From the NCBI GenBank assembly GCA_017163975.1, contig JAFFSR010000221.1:1426001-1490000 (forward strand): DNA of 64,000 bases. The letters run 5' to 3'. This DNA comes from Anastatus disparis. Taxonomy: Eukaryota > Arthropoda > Insecta > Hymenoptera > Eupelmidae. Position numbers and translations under genes: made by a program. Under the pieces are notes generated by a model. The model had not been told where the DNA came from and made no database searches. It worked only from the letters and a program-made list of their open reading frames with translations. How positions within the stretch are numbered: position 1 is the stretch's first letter; each line of letters opens with the position of its first letter. This document shows, one piece after another, positions 1-11,549 of the stretch.

Positions 1-437
1 AAAGGATACTATTTAAAGCAGATAACGTTATAAATAACTTTAGTTTTTTAGATTCTCTAAAAAGGTATTGATTTTAAAAATAAAATACTTTCCCAACAAT
101 GTCGAATTATGATAACAATTCTTTTGTATTTCAGCTGTAATTAAAGTTATTGTCTGAAAAAGAGTGCTTTTAAATTCTCATTGTAATAGTTTAATGCGAG
201 AATAATTACTTTTAAATTTTCTAAAACATCATCCCGAGGAAATTCGTTTTAAACTCTTAACGACCAAGACACACAATAGTCAAAATTATTTAACGTTAAC
301 TTTTAAATACACTCCGTGTTTATTACCTTTTTTTTAAAAATTAATTTCTTCTCTTCGTTGAAAAGAAACTTTAAAACTTATTTCTCTCGTAATAAATAGT
401 TTGTAATTTTTTTTGGTACTTTTTTTTTTCATCTTAC
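1..437 (-). other. CFAP300: Intron of CFAP300 running off the left edge
   Basis: Sequence downstream (minus strand) of the last visible CFAP300 donor. It is AT-rich with T runs. I found none of the expected C-terminal family motifs here, so the remaining coding exon should be outside the window. Confidence 0.6.
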
Positions 438-1966
438 CTGACAAGTTCTTTATAGATCTTCTTTGTTACATCGATATAAGGTTTCAATTCATCTTCATAT
501 TGGCACAACGATCCGCCGAGAACTAACAGTTCGAAAATACGAAAAATAAACTCCTGCCTTTCTTCGGCACTGTATAAGCTGTATTCTTCGCTTTCTTCAT
601 CTAGTAACATCTTTTAAAGAAAGAAAGAAAGAAAATTAATGATTTATTACGTTTAACATCAAAATTTTCTAACGTTCTTCTTCCCTCGTTATTTTTTTAT
701 CAAAAGAGAAGTTATATATCTTTTACAGAGTTTAACTTACAGCTCTGAGATGATCGCATATAAGAAAGCCATCGACATCGTAATCACACAGTTTACGAAT
801 GTGTCCGCTGTTTTGAACAATTTTATTATTCGGATCGGATAATTTTTCAAATATCGACGTGTTCAATACTGAGCAAGGAATTGGCGTGACTTCAATCGCA
901 GCAGCCTTAATACCTAAAATTTTATTTGTAAAATTATATATTTTTTATGGTTTTTAAAAGTATTGTAAGTAAATTTTAAGTTGATTAATGAAATACTGAA
1001 AATTTAATATAAAAATTTTAAAGCTATTGATTTTTGTTGGCAAACCTTTAACGATCCATTTATCTCCTTCTTTGAGTAACAAATTGTTTGCAACTTGTTC
1101 ATCCTTGAAAAATGACTGAAACAAAATCAAACTTTGAACTTTATTACTTAAAATAAGGAAAATAAAGTATACCAAGCATGTATTGAAAATGCAATATTTT
1201 AAACGAACGATAAAATAAATATTTCCGAATTAAGCAATTTTTATAATTAAAATTTACAATTTATTTGTCATTTTTTAATTAAAAAAAATACGTACAAGTA
1301 TTTAAACAGCGTGCGCGATGGCATTTAATTTTATTAGGTGAATTTAAAATAAAATAATTTAAACAATGGTGAAATTTATTGATAAAATGTGTTATGACCA
1401 TTGGCCGGAGACGGAAAAAGAAGGAGAGAGAGAAAAAAAAAACAAATTGATTAAACGAAATTGAATTACCTCGGCAATGTGATATTTGTTATACGGCTGA
1501 AATGGTTCGTTAAAGCAAAAGTCTTGTATGCTAATGTTACCTTGTAGGCCCCTGAAATTAAAGTAAATAAATTAAATTTTAAAAAATTAACGATTCGATA
1601 AATAAATTTAAAAATATACGTTAAATTAAAGTCTAAAGATTATGTAATTAAAAAAATTAAACATGATTAAACGCACTAATTCGAACTCGAAAAGAAAAAA
1701 AAATCAATTCGACACAAAAAGTTCCACAATCACATAAATGAAGCTCTTCTAACGAACTTTAATTCCATCAAAATGACTAATTCAAAATAAAAAAAACGAC
1801 TAAAAATATAAACAGACAAGATAATTGACAAACAGAATAAAAAAAAAGTTGAGTATAATTACTAAAATTACCATTTTCTAAAATAATGTTGAGTATCTTT
1901 GTGCTCAATTCCCATATAGTGCCTAGGAGCAAGCGGAACAAACGTGTAGTTTGGATCGAGTTCCAT
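438..1966 (-). CDS. CFAP300: CFAP300 (C11orf70 family) dynein-assembly protein, first five exons, partial at window edge
   Basis: CFAP300 is a cytoplasmic/axonemal factor needed to assemble outer and inner dynein arms; in an insect it would act mainly in sperm flagella and sensory cilia (family knowledge). Coding exons, in order on the minus strand: 1966-1872, 1551-1470, 1115-1046, 913-741, 610-438. All have GT donors and AG acceptors, and the phases join (TG+GG gives Trp, G+GT gives Gly). The joined frame gives about 197 residues. Family landmarks in order are a KWGLQG-like segment, FNEPFQPY, SFFKDE, KWIVKG, a PIPCSVL segment, NSGHIRKL, FLICDHLR, LLDEESEEYS and the best block LGGSLCQYED followed by KKIYKEL. 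The start ATG at 1966 has an in-frame TAG a few codons upstream. The human protein is about 267 residues, so roughly 70 C-terminal residues should lie left of base 1. The last exon seen ends in phase 2 at a GTAAGA donor. Identification is from remembered family motifs; exon calls are by eye. Confidence 0.9.
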
Positions 1967-2232
1967 TTTCAAACAAGTCTTATACTAACTGGTATAGGTT
2001 ACCCTAGGCAACGCTTTACACACACACACACACATAGGTACATATATAGGTTATGTATATATACATCTATCTATGCTTTTACCTATACGTATACATATAT
2101 AGAGCAAAGCCAAAACCTTAAGCTAAAAGCTAAAACCCAGACATACATTTCACATATACGAAGATTACGCATATATTGCTTAATGAGACTACGTGTAGAC
2201 TTTACTCCGACAAACCTTTTGCTCATACAAAA

Positions 2233-2271
<39 letters not shown>

Positions 2272-2340
2272 ACTCTCCCACTTCAGTTCTTAACCCCACC
2301 CCCTTCATCTTTTGCTCTCTCCCCTTATTTAGATTAAGGA
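1967..2340 (-). other. 5' flank of CFAP300 with simple repeats
   Basis: This is the upstream side of the CFAP300 start. It holds a short CA run near 2018-2034, TA/TACA-rich sequence and a CT run at 2236-2263. No TATA box at a clear distance from a start site was identified. A 135-codon plus-strand frame here is antisense to the first CFAP300 exon and then runs through the simple repeats, so I do not call it. Confidence 0.5.
2236..2263. repeat. (CT)n microsatellite
   Basis: An almost pure CT dinucleotide tract. Similar shorter tracts occur at about 3582-3602, 5331-5353 and 59426-59453. Confidence 0.9.
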
Positions 2341-4346
2341 AAATGCTAAAGTTATTCGGGAATTAGAAAATTTGTGCTTGTTTGTTTTTTAATTGCGTTT
2401 TCAATTTTTATCAATAGATTTCTTTTTTTTTTATTCGTAGACAGAGTATCACGAGAAAAATATTTGTTTTTTATTTTATTTTTTTGTTTGTTTCTCTTTT
2501 TTTTTAAAGTTTGCATAGGATATAATTGATTGAAATGTATAAACAAATTTATTCAAGCAAATATAGCAATTTCTCTATTGACAATTTCGTATGTTAACCC
2601 CTTCTGATTGCGTAGCAACATTTCTGACCCCTAATCCTCTCAAGACGTATATAATCAGGCAAATTTGTTATTTGCATAGGACCAAGTAGTACGTACATTT
2701 TTATAGCTCGTTCGCTTTTTATAAATGACGCTTCATCATCCGAGTGGTATAGAACGTTCGTTGATAAAAAATTTATTTGCTCATCTCTTGAAAGAAAAAT
2801 TTTTCATCGGAATAATTCAAAAATATGAAGTATATGAATTTTTTAAAATTCCACTGGCTATGCAAAAACACAATTATGCATAATTTTATAATGAGCTCAT
2901 TTTTCCCTTTTCCCTGTTTTTCAACATTTCAAATTGAAATGTATAAAAAAAAGCGGATAATATGTTTATTCATAGATACTTTTTCGTTGTTTGAAAAAAA
3001 AAAATTTTTTTTCAATGTTTATTCTAACACTAATTAAACATTCATAATATTCGTGTATAAATTTCTAAAGAGCTTTTAATTAAAATTTATGTGAAAATTA
3101 TATATGAAAATGTTTATGTGGAAAATGCATTCCATCTTTAGTTTACATTAATTTTATAATAATCAACGGGGGCCAAAGCAAGCGTACGAGCAAAATTTTA
3201 ACGTTCGAAATAAACATTAATTTATCATAATCACATTAACATTTTCAGCGCCGCGTAAAACAAAACAACTAATTAAACTAATTGGCGTGGTATATACGCT
3301 AAATACAAAGTAAGGAAGAGATGAAAAGAAAAAAAAATGATAAAAGAAACGACAAAATGTTTGTTGTATATTGGGTTAAAGCATAAATTAAAATAACTAA
3401 AGTTTAGCATAAAATACGAGTAATACGTTTGACAAAAGCCAACTTATGCGTAATTAAGTTTTATCTTATGCCAGAAGAGGTAGAAGGTTAGAAAGGGGAG
3501 TGAGAATGGGAGGCTGGAGAAAAGGGGTGTATGTGACGTTGTACAACACCAGTTTTAGAAGACAATCCTTCCCTTTCCTTCTTTCTCTCTCTCTCTCTCT
3601 TTCTCAACATGCTGTGCATCTCTAGTACTTATACGTATATATGTATGCGTGTATGTATATATACACGACTTTAAACTGTAAAGAGCATAGGAGCAAAGCA
3701 AAAGCACACGCTCGCGAGAACAAGCAGCCGAACTACACTTATGCTACTACCCACTTATTCCAAAAGATTTATTACAGTCCAACAATTTTGTAACTACGCG
3801 CTTAACGTACGACCGAGCGCAGCGAGCGCGCAGAAACGCGGAGCGCGCGAAACAATTTCCAACGTAAATTCGAATTCATCGCCTCATCTTGCACTTTAAC
3901 GTTCATGTATATATACGCACACTGCGAACAAAATTATATTACTAATCGAGTAAAAAAGTTTTTTAAATTATATTTATTTCTGATTTCCTGTTCTTCTTCT
4001 CTTTTTTTTTTTTTTTTTTTTGCTTTGCTTTTCAAACAATGAAGTTTTGAGAAAATTACATTAAGGATGAAATTTTTAATGGCTTTGTACTTTCTTAATG
4101 GAAAATGTCTCTATAAAATTGATTATCGATAAATTTTTTAAAAGAACGTAAAAGCTGCGAAAAAATGAAAATTGCTTTGATATCGATTTCATTTTTTTTC
4201 CTTCTTCCTTCTTTTTTTTAGTTGATATGAAAATTTATGATACAACGATAAAAATAACTTATACGTTGAAAATGTATAAATATTGAAAAGTTATCAATAT
4301 TAAATATACAAATTTGATGTGTCATCAAAAAAATATATTATATATA

Positions 4347-4419
<73 letters not shown>

Positions 4420-7400
4420 TAACTTACGTTGCAATCAAAATATTTCCACTGTGATACAATTTTATTACTACTGCAAATATATAAATATGAAAAAAAATAT
4501 GTTTATTTAAATTTTTCCAAAAAACGTAATTTTTTATTTGAATAAAAATTTATTTTAACCAATCAACAATATTTGTAAAGTCATTTTCGCTCGAATATAC
4601 ATTATTTTTACGTAACGCTTAATTAACAAAAAAAAGCATATTTACCAAGTTAAAATTGAAATTTTCTTTTTTAAGATAAAAATTATCGTTTCAACAATGA
4701 TTGCTATTTAAAATCTATAATACCATCTCTCGAAACAATTTTTCCTCGCAAAATCATTTCTACACTATGTACACATTTACTTCTTTTTTTAAAACTCATC
4801 ACCCCTTGCAATCTCATCTTGCGTCTCAATCTTAATCCCAACAAGAAAGTAAGAAAAAAAAAAGAAAAGAAAAAAATAAAAAGAAGCGCGTTGAAACGAA
4901 CCGAAAGAGAAGTCATTCTTGTGCCAAGAAAAAGAAAAAAACGAAGAAAAAGAAGAAGTAAGAAGTAACAGCTTCTCGCGGAAAAGAAATAATCCACAAG
5001 AATAAAAGGAAAAGATGAGGGGGGGAAAGCGGAGAAGAGAGAGAGAGAGTAAAAAGAAAAGAAGCCCTAGAGGCTACACGCCTCGCGGTGCAGTCAGGTG
5101 TGGCTAATCGTGCTATTAGCGAATATTGTCCAAGAGAGAATGCAGTAGATCGAAGAAAAGAAAAGTTCAAGTAACAGAGATAGAGAGAGGAGAGGAAAGA
5201 TATCGTTCGTTAGAATTATCTTTGGTCCAAACCGTCAGGTGTGCGTAATCGCGTGGACTATCAAGGATTTTGCTTCTCTCTTATACTCCAACCCCCTGTT
5301 CCCTATAAACGTTGAAATGAGAATTGAGCTACTCTCTCTCTCTCTCTCTTTCTCTTTGTAAGCTTGTGACCAAATGAATATATATTCGTAGATTTTGGTT
5401 TCTTCTTTTTTTCAGTTCAGAGGATAATACTTGGGATAGATTTCGATTATAAAGTGAGAGGCTATTTCAAGTTAAATAATAATTGAGTTTTTAATTTAAA
5501 AGTTATTTGGTATTTATTAATAGCTTATTCCTTTTTTGTTTAATAATCAAACATCAAGAATAATCGCTTGCTCTTTATTTTGAATTTAATTAACTCAACT
5601 CCGTTATTACGGGAATTAGTTTTTCTCCTAATATAGTTAATACCGAATGTTTAATACCAAGAGGGGAAAAGTTATCTAATCCTATCATGTAACTAAGATG
5701 ATTACTTACGTTACACAGAAGCAGCTCAGGTGTAAACACTTGTTAGTCGTTAATATTATCGAACATAATAATAATTTTGTTTGTGCATGGGAATTTATTG
5801 ATCTTGTAGGAAGTGCGCTTTTAGTTTGGAAACTTTTTATCCAGTTAACGTATTAGTAGCTGGAATATAATTTGTTGTACAAAATAACTTTAACAATATG
5901 AAATTTGTAAAAAATTATTTTTAGACATGATACATTGTTCTTTTTTTTATTAAGTTTATGATTAAGTGAATATAGTTTCAGTGCATTTGATTATAAATTA
6001 ATTCATTTTTATGTCATAAAATTTTCTCAAAGCGATCTAAATTGTTTCGTATATGTAATCTAAAAATTGTCAAGTTGATAAAGAGCTTGTTAGCGTTTTT
6101 CCTTGTAGATTTTTTACAAAGTATTTTTTAGATAAAATCTGGGAGGTAATATGAAAATTTTTATAAATTTTTTTTCTTCTTTAGTCAAAGAATTTTCATA
6201 TCTTTGCTTCAAACAGGTACTTGTTGATGGAAATTATTTTTGCATATTATGCAAGAAGTGATTGTAAAAAAATTTTTTACAGGATTCTACGTATACAAAA
6301 AAACCTGATATCTATTGATAGGTATTTGTATAGTTTAGGATTTTAAGTTTTTGTAAGCTTAATACCAGCTTAACAAAAAGTAGTAGAGCAATTTCTAAAA
6401 TAGGTTTCTTATCGTACACCTTAAATATTTTATAGTACAATTCCGCTTTAATTTTCCGAATTAACTAAAATCACTATACTGGAATCAATTTTTTACTTTA
6501 AAATAAAGGTGATTTATTCTATAGAAAATACGAATTTTCACACAAAATATGCATAGAGATTATTCAAGCATTTGAATTCAATACGAATAAGAAAATAAAA
6601 ATGCAAATAAATTTTTTCATAGCAAAAATGTTTATAATTTAAAACGTATATTTTTTAAAATATTTTGCAAAAAAATTTGTTTTTATTATTCATTATTGCC
6701 ATCCTTGAGGTTATGTCCATCTGTTTTTGCATACACTTCAAACTCTAATGAACAAAACACACAAATATGTATATATAAATACGTAAATACACGAAATTAC
6801 CAAAAGTAAATTTATAATTAATGGAGTCAACTTTATAAATAATTTTAAAGGCCAATAAGCGTGCCTTAACGCATCTTTTATTACACGCCAACGGAATTGA
6901 TACTTCTTACACACTCTACCTTTTAGAAATACTTGGGTGATGATGATTGAGAATTTCATTGTTATTGATAAAAAATAATACTACAATGTGTAATTGTTAT
7001 TCGTATGGAAAATTTGCATGCGTTCGAGTGGTCGTATAAATCAAATCCAGTCAGACCCACGTGGAACATAAGACCGAATAATATCTAAAAAGAAGAAAGG
7101 GGAAAAAGTCGAGCAATTTCGCTCCCCTTTACAGAGCCGATCCTCAAATATAAGCTGCCTCATCGATTATGCATCGACGAAGGTTTGGAAGAGATATTGG
7201 GAAGCTGTATCAATGTCCTCTTATAATCAAGAGACAGAGATCGCTCTCTTATACATGAATGTTTCCACAAGGGAAGCTCTGTGCTCCTTCATAGTCTAGA
7301 GAGCCACCGCGGACCACGAGTGCGAGTGTCGTGGGAATTGTCGGACTCATCTATGAACTGATGTTTTACGCGCGTGGTTATGTATGCACATGAGAACGAG

Positions 7401-8350
7401 ACGCGATTGATTTTCCGTTATATACAATTTTAGTTTCTTTCAGAAGCTGATCGAACCAGAAGGAAGGGAGCTATTGAATTAAGGAATGACGCCATCCTGA
7501 AATAATGTGATCAACAGTTTTAGAATGATGCCATGTACACACCATAAGAAGAGGGTTGATCGTGCCCTTAATGTGCAATGATTGAATTTTCTGGCTTTCT
7601 TTCCGCTGCTAATTTTTTTTGCACTACATTATATAGCAAATGTTGAAATTTGCACTGAAATAAAAAAAAAAGAAAATTATTTTCATTTGCAAATTAGAGT
7701 AAATTTCATTCATTTTTATTTAGTATGTAACACTGTTCTTAAACTCATCCATAATATTTATAATCTTTCTTTTGAAGTAAAAAATAAGTCAGATTATTAT
7801 TTTTCAAATTGTAAAGTTCTTTTTGCAAAGTTCAAAAGGAATGATTAGTGTTGCGAAAAAGAGACGTTTCTAACGAAATATTTCTTTGAATACGTTATAA
7901 AATAACATATTAAAAAAAAGTTTAAAAGATAATTAGTCTAAAATCTGTTTTAACGAAAAGAACCTTAAAACTCGATCCTTTTAATCTTTGCATATATACG
8001 CTTCTTAAATTGTATATTTCATGAAAATAATTTTCATCTATTAAGAGAAGAAAGAATTTCTCTGAAGGCATTTTATATAAAATTTTTAGAGTTACGGGAT
8101 GAAAGAAACTCATACTTGCTCGAGTACTTTGTGCTTTTATAAAAGATTATCTTTTAGAGGTCTTAAATTACTTTGTTTTTTCTCGCACCTAATTAAAAAA
8201 AAAAGCTCTCTGTTACTCTATCTTTTTACTTATATGTCATATTTTCTGTTTATCATTCCATTTTTTTTTTATTTCTGCGGATTTTAATATTTTCCAAGTA
8301 TGATATTACGCAAACAGAAATTTTTTAATTGCTATGTTTCAAGTAATTGA
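2341..8350. other. Long stretch without a supported gene
   Basis: Mostly AT-rich. It contains a TA microsatellite (4333-4416), a GC-richer patch with GCGC-rich palindromic sequence at about 3780-3860, a purine-rich stretch at 4850-5210, a duplicated motif at 5093 and 5234, and a GC-richer island at about 7020-7560. A 70-codon stop-free minus frame at 2594-2803 is noted in the findings. No splice-consistent gene was found. Confidence 0.6.
4333..4416. repeat. (TA)n microsatellite
   Basis: About 80 bp of nearly uninterrupted alternating TA. A frame of repeated Tyr-Ile codons through it is an artefact of the repeat. Confidence 0.95.
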
Positions 8351-8356
8351 GACTTT

Positions 8357-8418
8357 CTAGGAATTCTATACATCAAAACGTATACATAACTGCGCGGTTT
8401 GATGCATAGAATTCCTAG
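8357..8418. repeat. 23-bp inverted repeat, hairpin
   Basis: Left arm 8357-8379 begins CTAGGAATTCTAT, and the right arm 8396-8418 is its reverse complement with about two mismatches. The loop is 16 nt. It could be a degenerate miniature element or a pre-miRNA-like hairpin; nothing here decides. Confidence 0.7.
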
Positions 8419-8889
8419 AATTTTAGTACCATCATTATACAATCTAAATAAAATGTTTTTGCTCTCTTAATCAAATGGCTACTTCATATAAAATTAAGTT
8501 ATTTTATGAATTATAAAGTGCAAATGCCTATCATTAATGCAATTGCACAAATACCTTTTATAGCCAATCTTTTGAGTAATTTTAAATGTTTTAATAAATT
8601 GATTGTATTTGGCTACTGTAGTAACCACACCACTTTTAATAATAATCGATTATAATTAATTTGAAACATATCAGAACATTTTGAAAAACTTCAAACGTAA
8701 TTTTCATATAGTAGAAAATATGTTTTTACTTAAAAATTTTTAAATATCATTCACCTAAAAAAAATTTTCAAAATAAACAAATTTTTGTTTTGTTTTAGAA
8801 TTAATACAAAAAAACTTATAGTTTAAGATACTTATTAAAAAAGTTGTAGTGTATGGTTTGAATAATTAAAATAGATTCTCTTATTGTTC

Positions 8890-9096
8890 GAGGTCTTCAG
8901 TGGCTCAGTCGGTAGAGCAATGAATTCATAATCTCGAGGTCTCGAGTTCGAATCCCGCTCTCGGCGGCTGATTGATACAAGCATCACTGTATATAATACA
9001 TATGCTTTGTTCACAAACACTGAAACGACCTCCGTCGCTAATTAGCATTCGCAATGACAGCACAAATACAGCGACGTTAAATTAAATAAAAAAAAA
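8890..9096 (+). mobile_element. tRNA-derived SINE, full-length copy
   Basis: The tRNA-like head carries an A box (TGGCTCAGTCGGTAGAG) and a B box (GAGTTCGAATCCCGC). A unique body follows, with CTTTGTTCACAAACAC and GTCGCTAATTAGC, and then the 3' end GCGACGTTAAAT running into an A tail. The same layout recurs seven times in this window, which defines the family. The head resembles a tRNA but its anticodon stem is poorly paired, so it is not a functional tRNA gene. Confidence 0.9.
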
Positions 9097-9445
9097 GACT
9101 CTTGATGTTATATAATCTTATAGTTTTCGAAGCTTATTAATATTTTTTTAATTTTTACTTAATTTTTACTTTCAGCTCAATATAAAAAATAGATGATAAA
9201 AAATAAATTGTTTCTTATTAATAGCTTTCAAATATTTGACATAATATAACAGAAAAATGTTTTAAATAAATATATGATAAGTAATTTTTGAGCATTTATT
9301 TTAAAAAATGATTTACCAGTGTTCCAAGTAGAGATGAATAATCTTGGTTACAACATATAATGTTTACACATTTAATAATAGACACGATGATCAAATATTC
9401 CAATCATATATTTTATAACCATTTCTATTATCTTTATAGAAATTC

Positions 9446-9653
9446 CTAATTATCATCGTTTACCCTCCTGATAAAAAATAAAAATTATTTATATTTTGTA
9501 TGAATATTTGTAAATTTTGAAAAAGTATATGGAAACTTACTTATCTCTAAAATTTTTAAAAATATTATAACAAAATACTATAAAAAGAACGACTAGTAGG
9601 ATAATTATGAGGATTGGCAGTATGCAGATATTTTTAGGTTCTTTGGTTGTCAT
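9446..9653 (-). CDS. Candidate spliced microprotein with one membrane segment (44 residues)
   Basis: Not recognised. Exon 1 (9653-9541) starts MTTKEPKNIC and continues through about 20 hydrophobic residues (ILPILIIILLVVLFIVF) to a basic stretch near NIFKNFRD. It ends AA before a strong GTAAGT donor. After a 73-bp intron, the TTTTTTATCAG acceptor at 9468 joins in phase to KRVNDDN and a stop (9467-9446). A charged N-terminus, a single transmembrane helix and a charged C-terminus suit a small integral membrane protein. TTTATT at 9295-9300 could be its poly(A) signal on this strand. The opposite strand carries a 23-codon frame (ATG at 9608) that also ends at a GTAAGT, so strand assignment is not certain. 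The whole call could be chance in AT-rich DNA. Confidence 0.35.
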
Positions 9654-11399
9654 GATAAAGTTCACTTGCAAAAATGTAAGTTTTTATACAAATGTAAACT
9701 AAAAAAATAAAATTATTTAAATGTCAACTTATCAAAACTATAATATACAATACATTACACTAGAAATAAAAATTATTAATCATTATTTCTGTTGTTTAAC
9801 TAATAATAGTTTATTTAGCTGTCGTTTCTGCATTTAGAGCATAGGTTATCTGAAGTTAGTACTCTTAAAAAAAATGAGATCTATATTTAAGAAGATAAAC
9901 CGTCTTAAACTGTTCCTTCTTTAATATATAGAAGAAATTCATTAATTATAAAGAATATGTCTTGTTAAATCATGATAATTTGAAAATATTTTTAAATAAA
10001 AAAAAACTATCATATACGTTTCATCATTATTTTATGTATCCTCTTTTTTCAAGAGGAATTGTAATACTTTTCATAGGAACTCTGTTATGAATAAAAATGA
10101 TCCATTTTTAAAAAGAATTTTCTTTTTGTTATTTTGATATTTATATGCTATTGACTGAAAAATGAATAATAATTTTATATCACTAAGCTTTATTGAACAG
10201 TCATGTAATATTTTTAAATTATATAATATTGGATACTTGTATGCGTATCAAATACAATCATTTAAAGTGGTAAAAGGAACAATAATACGCATTAATATCG
10301 CTTTATTAACTTAAAAAAAGCAATCCTAATTGAAAAAAATTGAATTTTATGAAAATTTTTATAGCTTGCTGCAGAAATTAAAACTATAATAACTACAGCA
10401 TTGTATGGAGTTTCATTAAATATATCATCCTCAAACAGTTTCTGTTTATGTCAAAAAAAAATTTTTTTTAACAATTCATAATAATTTAAATCATTTTTAT
10501 ATAGTAATATATTCAATTTATTAAATTTTTAATTTGACGGTATTAAAGAATCACTTTACTCCCGCTAATTTTAGACGTAAGAAATGTCATACTTTCAACC
10601 CACTTTTTGGGTTAACAAAATAGTAATCTTGAGGTAAGAACAAAAATCAAGATGTCATTCCATACCAATCTATCTATTCCAAATCTCTGATTTTACTCGT
10701 ATTATCCTCAATTTTTCCATAAACTTATATCCTTTCTTTTACTACCCAATACTGTATCTGATCAAAGATAACATTTTATGCGTCGCTTACATCAATCTGA
10801 AAGATGATCTATCTGGAAAGAAAAGTATTGCGTAGTTTACGGAAGTAATTTAATGCATTCCACGCGAATATTATTACAAAAGATTGTGTATACATATCGC
10901 ATCACATAAAGAAAGTTGTCTTCGATTTTGACTTCTGTTAACTTTTATATTTATTCGTAGAAATTTTTTGGAAGCAAATCGTTATTCTTATATATAACCA
11001 AAAGATTGCGGATCAAGTATAATAATATTCAAATAGATTCTTACAACTGGCTTTAATCCAACCAGTTTGCTTGGCTATGAACTATATAAAAGTATCGTAA
11101 AACATGTAATCTAATTGAATCACTTGTTCTTATATCACAAGACATTTTAAGAGAGGAGGTATTTCCAAATTCTGAATTCGTTAAAGTTTTTACAAGTTTA
11201 ACTTTTTTGAAGAATTTCAATTCATAATTGTTCTGTTATTCGAATGTTTTCAACAAATCTTCTATAATCTGTAATATGTACATTCATTTTTTCATTAAAC
11301 TTTATTAATTTTCTTTTGCTTCTTGTCAAAAATATTTTAGTTGTAACAATAATTTGTTAATTTATAATTTATATGTATCTTTTACATTAAATAGAAATA

Positions 11400-11549
11400 T
11401 CCTTAGTAGAAAACTGACTATGTTCTGGACAGAATGACACTTATCAAGAAATTCTGGCAATTCTTTTACCAAAATTTTCAAATAAATGTCATTTTAACCT
11501 ACGTTGACCAGAAATTTTGCGCTGGATATGGTCAATTTTCTATTAGGGA
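11400..11549. mobile_element. MITE-like palindromic element, copy 1
   Basis: The ends are inverted. The left end reads CCTTAGTAGAAAACTGACTA and the reverse complement of the right end reads CCCTAATAGAAAATTGACCA. Homology between the arms continues inwards through AAATTTCTGG-type sequence for about 55 bp. A related palindrome lies at 53158-53254. No target duplication was resolved. Confidence 0.65.

Noticed and set aside
954..1175. 73-codon minus open frame
   Set aside because: It is the third CFAP300 coding exon (1115-1046) plus intron read-through; the spliced model explains it better.
1886..2293. 135-codon plus open frame
   Set aside because: It is antisense to the first CFAP300 exon and then runs through CA, TA and CT simple repeats.
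4428..4470. 43-nt minus micro-exon with TTTGCAG acceptor and GTAAGT donor
   Set aside because: Splice signals look good, but it is too short to test and no partner exon was found.
8919..8960. Possible functional tRNA gene inside the 8.9-kb repeat
   Set aside because: The A and B boxes are present but the anticodon stem does not pair, and the same head recurs in every SINE copy with a non-tRNA body.
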